Assembly (NCBI RefSeq): GCF_032854445.1
Contig: NC_088300.1
Span: 68,174,984-68,238,983 of the forward strand
Direction of reading: 5' to 3'
Length of the DNA: 64,000 bases
From: Liolophura sinensis
Lineage: Eukaryota; Mollusca; Polyplacophora; Chitonida; Chitonidae
The notes beneath the pieces were generated by a model. The model was not told where the DNA came from and did not search any database. It saw only the letters and a program-made list of their open reading frames with translations. A program made the translations under genes and the position numbers. This document shows positions 59,058-64,000 of this stretch, in pieces (within the stretch, counting starts at the first letter, position 1; every line of letters starts with the position of its first letter).

Positions 59058-59769
59058 ACAGTATTAAGGTAAAAGTAAGTACTTTTTATTGTGTTTAATA
59101 TGTATGATATGAGAAATTTTTGTAAGTAGTCCACTGATGCGTGTGATGTTTTACGATGTAAAGATTAAGGTTATAGTCCGAATTTCCCGATTCATGGCCG
59201 TGTTAGACATGTTTATGGTGAATGATTCCTACCTGCCATAGGAGAGGGGCCTGAATGAGAGCTTTCCTTGTTATACCTCGCTTTTACATAGCCGTATATA
59301 CTTTTTGCCATTACGTGTACAAGAAAATATCACGCATTATATTGTTGTACTGTTAAATTGTATTATATTTTCACAGCGCTGCTATGACATTCGGATTGTT
59401 TTGGAATTTAGCGTTGAAGTAATTACAAACCATTGCTACAGCTATAGCAGTGTACTGATATAGAACTATATACTTGCATGAGCCTGTACGTTGTCGTGAA
59501 CGTCCCAGACACGTTGGTTATATTTACCTGTCATCAACTTACCTGTTGTGCTTACAGATTAGAGTGACAAGTACTTTACCCAGGCTCATACACTTTGGCA
59601 GATGAATGAAAAGGTTGACGCATGTCAGTCGTAAGTTAACAAATTGTTTTCGGGTTTGTACACGACACAGGCATCTACTCAATGTGGCCGAGACATGACA
59701 ATCTAGAGGTACGGGTTTATTGTTGTCTCGCTGTCGTGCGCGGTGTGTTCATCAGGGCTTAAGTTCAAC
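59058..59769. other. Gene-free stretch
   Basis: No gene or clear repeat seen. Confidence 0.45.
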
Positions 59770-60420
59770 ATGATCTAGACATCGACAGAAAGTGAGACAC
59801 GACAGACGTGCGCAAGGTATGGGTTTATTGTTGCAACGTTTACGTTTGTCTCGCTGCCGCGTGTGTTGTTTTCATCGGGGCTTAAATTTGTACACGATCT
59901 AGATATCACAGAATGTGAGACACGACAGAAAGTGAGCCACGACAGAAAGTGAGACACAACAGAAAGTGAGGCACGACCAACGCACGCCAGGTATAGCGTT
60001 TTGGTTGTCTCACTGTCGTTTGTGCTGTATTCATCATGTCTTGTGTACGGTTTAGTTTGTACTCGAAGTAACATCGATAGCATGATCTAGACATCAACAA
60101 CACGATCTAGACTTAACATGATCGACTGACACGATGAATGAGCCTGTTGTTTCCTCGTTGGTACATCATCCTCTTATGCACTGTCGTGTGTTTTATCGTG
60201 ATTATGTCGTTTGCTGGCATGCTTTTGGTTTGTGTGTGATCTACATATGAATACGTTGTGAGACACGATAGACGAATACTAGACTTTTTGTTGTAATAGT
60301 TGATTGTCACCCTCTTGTGTGTGGTGTGTTGCGCATGCCTTGTGTACGGTTAACTGAGTCTGTTCACGATTCGGACAACATAGGGTGAAACACGACAGAC
60401 TTACGTAAGGAACGGGTTTT
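59770..60420. repeat. Degenerate tandem repeat region
   Basis: A long, loose unit recurs (GTGAGACACGACAGA, then GGTATGGGTTTATTGTTG, then CTCGCTGTCGTG-like and a CATGATCTAGAC-like segment). Inside it, 59910-59980 has four or five short units close to GACAGAAAGTGAGACAC. The remainder is decayed. Confidence 0.75.
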
Positions 60421-60437
60421 TGTTGTGATGTTCCCCC

Positions 60438-60553
60438 GGTTTCATGAAGCACACTTATAGCCCAATAAAATTAGCTACCCTGACAACCTATTGTCGAGAT
60501 AGGAAATACACCTAGATAAAGGCTACTTAGCACTAAGTAGGCTTCATGAAACC
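60438..60553. mobile_element. 116-bp MITE-like element
   Basis: Perfect 13-bp inverted ends GGTTTCATGAAGC (60438-60450) and its complement (60541-60553). Subterminal parts are also partly complementary (ACTTATAGCC versus GGCTACTTAG). No coding content. The flanking duplication is unclear. Confidence 0.7.
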
Positions 60554-60910
60554 GTTGTCTGGAGACGTTTCTAAGGAATACATGCGAAAAGAACTGTAGA
60601 AAAGAATGTCACAGGTAACTGAAGTCCACGCTCTTACTATAACGAGACGTCGTACGAAGTCTTGAACAAGGATATATGAAGCTGAGAAAGACCTATAGAT
60701 TAAAACCTTTCATGCTGGACGGAAAGAAATTTGGGAAAGCAAAAAAAATGCTCTACTTTTTCGACTGATTGTTTTGATTACACAATGATCACAGTGCTTT
60801 GCATGCTTAATGGATTACGTATAGGTGGATCAAAAAGAGCCTTATTCCAGAATCAGTAAGACTGTTGTTTTATCTGTACAAATATGACACTGCCTCGGTT
60901 TCCATTAAGC

Positions 60911-61166
60911 CATTTATTTATTTGATTGGTGTTTTACGCCATAATCAAGAATATTCACTTATACGACGGCGGCCAGCATTATGGTGGATGGGCAGTGCCC
61001 GCAGGAAACCCACGACCATCCGCAGGTTGCGGGCAGACCTTCCCACGTACGGCCGGAGAGGAAGTCAGCATGAGCTGGACTTGAACTCACAGCGACCGCA
61101 TTGGCGAGAGGCTTCTGGATCATTACGCTGCGCAAGCGCGCTAACCAAATGAGCCACGGAGGCCCC
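60911..61166 (-). repeat. Full-length SINE family 1 with target duplication
   Basis: Minus strand: GGGGCCTCCGTGGCTCATTT, GGTTAGCGCGCTTGCGCAG, TGTGAGTTCAAGTCCAGCTC, body, then AGTGAATATTCTTGATTATG and an AAATAAATAAATG tail. CATTAAGCC (60903-60911) and CATTAAACC (61168-61176) form the likely target duplication. Confidence 0.9.
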
Positions 61167-63761
61167 TCATTAAACCCTTGAGCATGGTGAAATAGTTCTG
61201 AATCGTTTATTTCAGCTTAAATCGTGAAATATGCATATTCAGCATTATCCTTTTAATATGTATAAGCGAATTGTACTTTACATTTCAAAACGTCAGTGCC
61301 CTATATATGCAGACGTTTGTGTATATTTTTATATAATAATAGCTCAAGCCTATATATTGTTTACATTCGTGTCATACAGCTATACCTACGACACACGTGC
61401 AGAGGGTAGTTGATCGCATTTTCCACTGACAGGCAATGACGCTAATTCTAACGATGTGACAGCAATAAACAACTCTAACGGACACTTCTTCGTGGATGTT
61501 GATAATACTACCGTTATTATTTGGTCTCAATAGTTCTGGCCTCGCCATTGGTCTCTGAGTGTAAGCACTGTGAACGCTTCTACGGACGTATTCTCATTTA
61601 TGCCACGACCTATTCGCGATCTGAATAAGTTGACAGAGGACAAAATGAAAAAGTTCGTAAATCTGGCTTAATTTCCTGGTCTTTCTCCTAGTCCCAGAAC
61701 AGGAGTAATTGAATCAATACAATCCAATCAATAGTGACTGCTCTCATTAGGCCCATACCTGGCCAGCACACAACGGCATACACGAATGTCAGTATCACGT
61801 CAACAAAGAGTGCTGTGGAAATACGCGCCGATCATCCAGGTATTTCTGTTTCTTTTATGCTTAAACGATAACATTTTGTTGTGTGCCTTTTGAATATATA
61901 CCCTGTAACGTCCAAGTTTTACTTGTGTCACATTTTGGATCTCCTTTCTCCCCAGAACCTCGTCAGTTTTCATATCTTTATGTGACATTTGACGCAGTTC
62001 TTTAAACATCTTGTGGAGCATTCCAGCTAAAGGATTAAATTTCAAAAATCCATAGTAATAATTGCCTCCACACTACTTCTGGATGGACGGTGTTTTCATT
62101 CTAATGATATGCGTGTTCTTAATTATCAAATGGTATTCGTTACTTTCCACAAGTATCCCGAGGCAAATATATGGATAAATATATGCAAGAAAATCAGCAT
62201 GACGCACACATATCCACCTGACGTCACAAAAAGCCAGGGACATTGTTCCGTAGCAGTAACAAATCTACATGCGCAGAGTCCTTCATTGTTTCCAATGTGA
62301 CATAGTCGACACAATTTCCTTATTTAAAATCACCATAATGTGTTGTATAGATGCTTTTTAAAATGACTTTACATAGAACCAATCTTTCACGCTTTAGAAG
62401 GGAAGGGGGGGGGGGGGGGCATGCCTAAAACTGACGCCTAGCCTATACCCAGTCATCACACAGGGCTATTTCTACTGATTTCAGCTTATAGAAATAATGA
62501 ACTTATTTGAAGAATTTGTTCGGTCAAAGCTCATGCGTAGTTAAAAATCATTTTGATAAAGAAGCAGGAACTATATGTACATTACATCCCAGATTGTACC
62601 GAACATTTTAAATGATTTTACGCTTGGTTAAATCTCTTACATTATGTCCCCGCTTTGGCAAATGACGTGACAGGCGGACATGGATTGCATGATCATCGCA
62701 CATTACCACATCCATTGGCGTGTAAATGTACGTAAGTATGTATTCACACCATGGTCCCTCTCCAGGGGCGATGGTAGGATAAGTTGATTGTCACTATACC
62801 ATTTATGATTATGTCCTTTACCCGTGAGGCCATGGTAGTCACAATCAAATTATCATGCCATACGTATGTGGAAAGGGGTTGGACACACATGTAGTATGTA
62901 CGTATAATGATTTGATTCTCATGTAAATAAAGAAAAATGCTTGAATACAGCTCTATTACTGGGCGTAACAATTAGGCCGAGACTAAATATATGTGGGATC
63001 CGTCTCAGACGCTGCTCCCATCACTGGGACATTCATTTCCCCTGAAACGCATCACTCGAAAGTGTGCATCATAATTTAGATAAGTCCATACGCCAGGCTA
63101 GTGCTTAGAAAACTACGTGTTATTGATATCAAGCTTTGCAGTATTATGTGGACGTAATGAAGTCATTATATAGCCATACACTACACTCTGAATAACATGG
63201 CCTTGGGAACAAGTTAAAAAAAGGATCTTACTTTTCATAACGTTGAAAGAGAAACTTGTTGAACACAGACATGTCCTCTCTGCAAAGAACTTTTAACTCC
63301 GGCGCTAATAGCCTGCGATAGGATAAGCGAAATCATCGTCAGAAAGCTTCTTTCATAATTGGCTTAATAAAAGCGGGCTCTGGGGTTACTTAAATGAACA
63401 TGATTGTTATCTTTACCGCTGGATAATATACTACTTGGTCAGGTACGTATACATTTCTAATTTATAGCTCAGACAAGTGTTCTTTAAGCCCCATACAAAT
63501 GCCTTGTGTATTTATTTACGGCAGGTGTCATTAATTGGCATGTATGCTTGGATAAAAAAACAAAAAGAAAACCAAACAAAGGAAAAAAAATTACCATTTT
63601 GTTTGCCTTTCATCTGTTTAACTTCACTCTACGGGAGATCTGTTACTTTTGTACAAACCGATCCGTAGTACCAAATGCAGCATGTTTAGCTTCGCGTCCC
63701 ATGCTGAACTGCCATTGTTTAATCAGGCAATCCGCGGTATATGCTAAACAGTACAGATCCC
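61167..63761. other. Gene-free stretch
   Basis: No gene recognised. A G-run lies at 62405-62420. Confidence 0.5.
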
Positions 63762-63762
63762 A

Positions 63763-63799
<37 letters not shown>
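63762..63799. repeat. (TA)n microsatellite
   Basis: About 19 TA units ending in AAACACACAAAC. Confidence 0.95.
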
Positions 63800-63802
<3 letters not shown>

Positions 63803-64000
63803 ACACAAACAGTAATAGGATTTTACTGAGCTTTATATACGAACACAAGCTTGTGTCTAAGGTATCTAAGCTGGTAATGGAATTGGAAATGAGATTAATT
63901 TCAATACATTGTAATATGGTCATTTTGTCTCCTTGCAGTCTGCTACATCTACAGGTGTATTGAGCAGGTATATCGGCTTGTTATGCCTGATTTGTCCCGT
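63800..64000. other. Right window edge, nothing recognised
   Basis: AT-rich sequence with no feature seen. Confidence 0.4.

Overview
The window looks like a chromosome segment of an AT-rich, intron-rich animal genome. It is most likely lophotrochozoan and probably a mollusc (gastropod or bivalve); a brachiopod cannot be excluded. Three things point this way: GT-AG introns of several hundred bases, a three-copy cluster of polysaccharide lyase family 14 (PL14) alginate lyases of the type known from marine molluscs, and many tRNA-headed SINEs of a style typical of mollusc genomes. There are no bacterial operons, CRISPR arrays or rRNA genes.

Layout: (1) 1-4926, plus strand: the last six coding exons of a DENND2-type DENN-domain Rab exchange factor, cut off on the left by the window edge. 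(2) 4927-13091: gene-free, with two SINEs. (3) 13092-26415, minus strand: three PL14 alginate lyase genes in head-to-tail order, called here C (upstream), B and A (downstream). B and C share three coding exons (signal peptide / N-terminal segment / catalytic domain). A has the last two fused. B's signal-peptide exon is one base short and out of frame. (4) 33745-38533, plus strand: a seven-exon DUR3-type urea/proton (SSS/SLC5 superfamily) symporter of 743 residues, including a proposed 14-base first coding exon. (5) 38534-64000: no recognisable gene, but SINE fragments, several minisatellites, a small MITE-like element and one orphan open frame.

The lyases are predicted secreted digestive enzymes acting on brown-algal alginate. 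The urea symporter is a membrane protein for nitrogen or osmolyte handling, and the DENND2 homologue belongs to membrane trafficking. Nothing in the sequence shows that these three loci are co-regulated; they look like ordinary neighbours. Mobile DNA is the dominant other content: about 21 copies or fragments of one SINE family, about five of a second type that shares its 3' module, one nested SINE insertion, a roughly 0.9-kb foldback element in a lyase intron, and two short MITE-like elements. All exon boundaries were placed by eye from GT-AG sites and reading-phase continuity; no transcript or database search was available.
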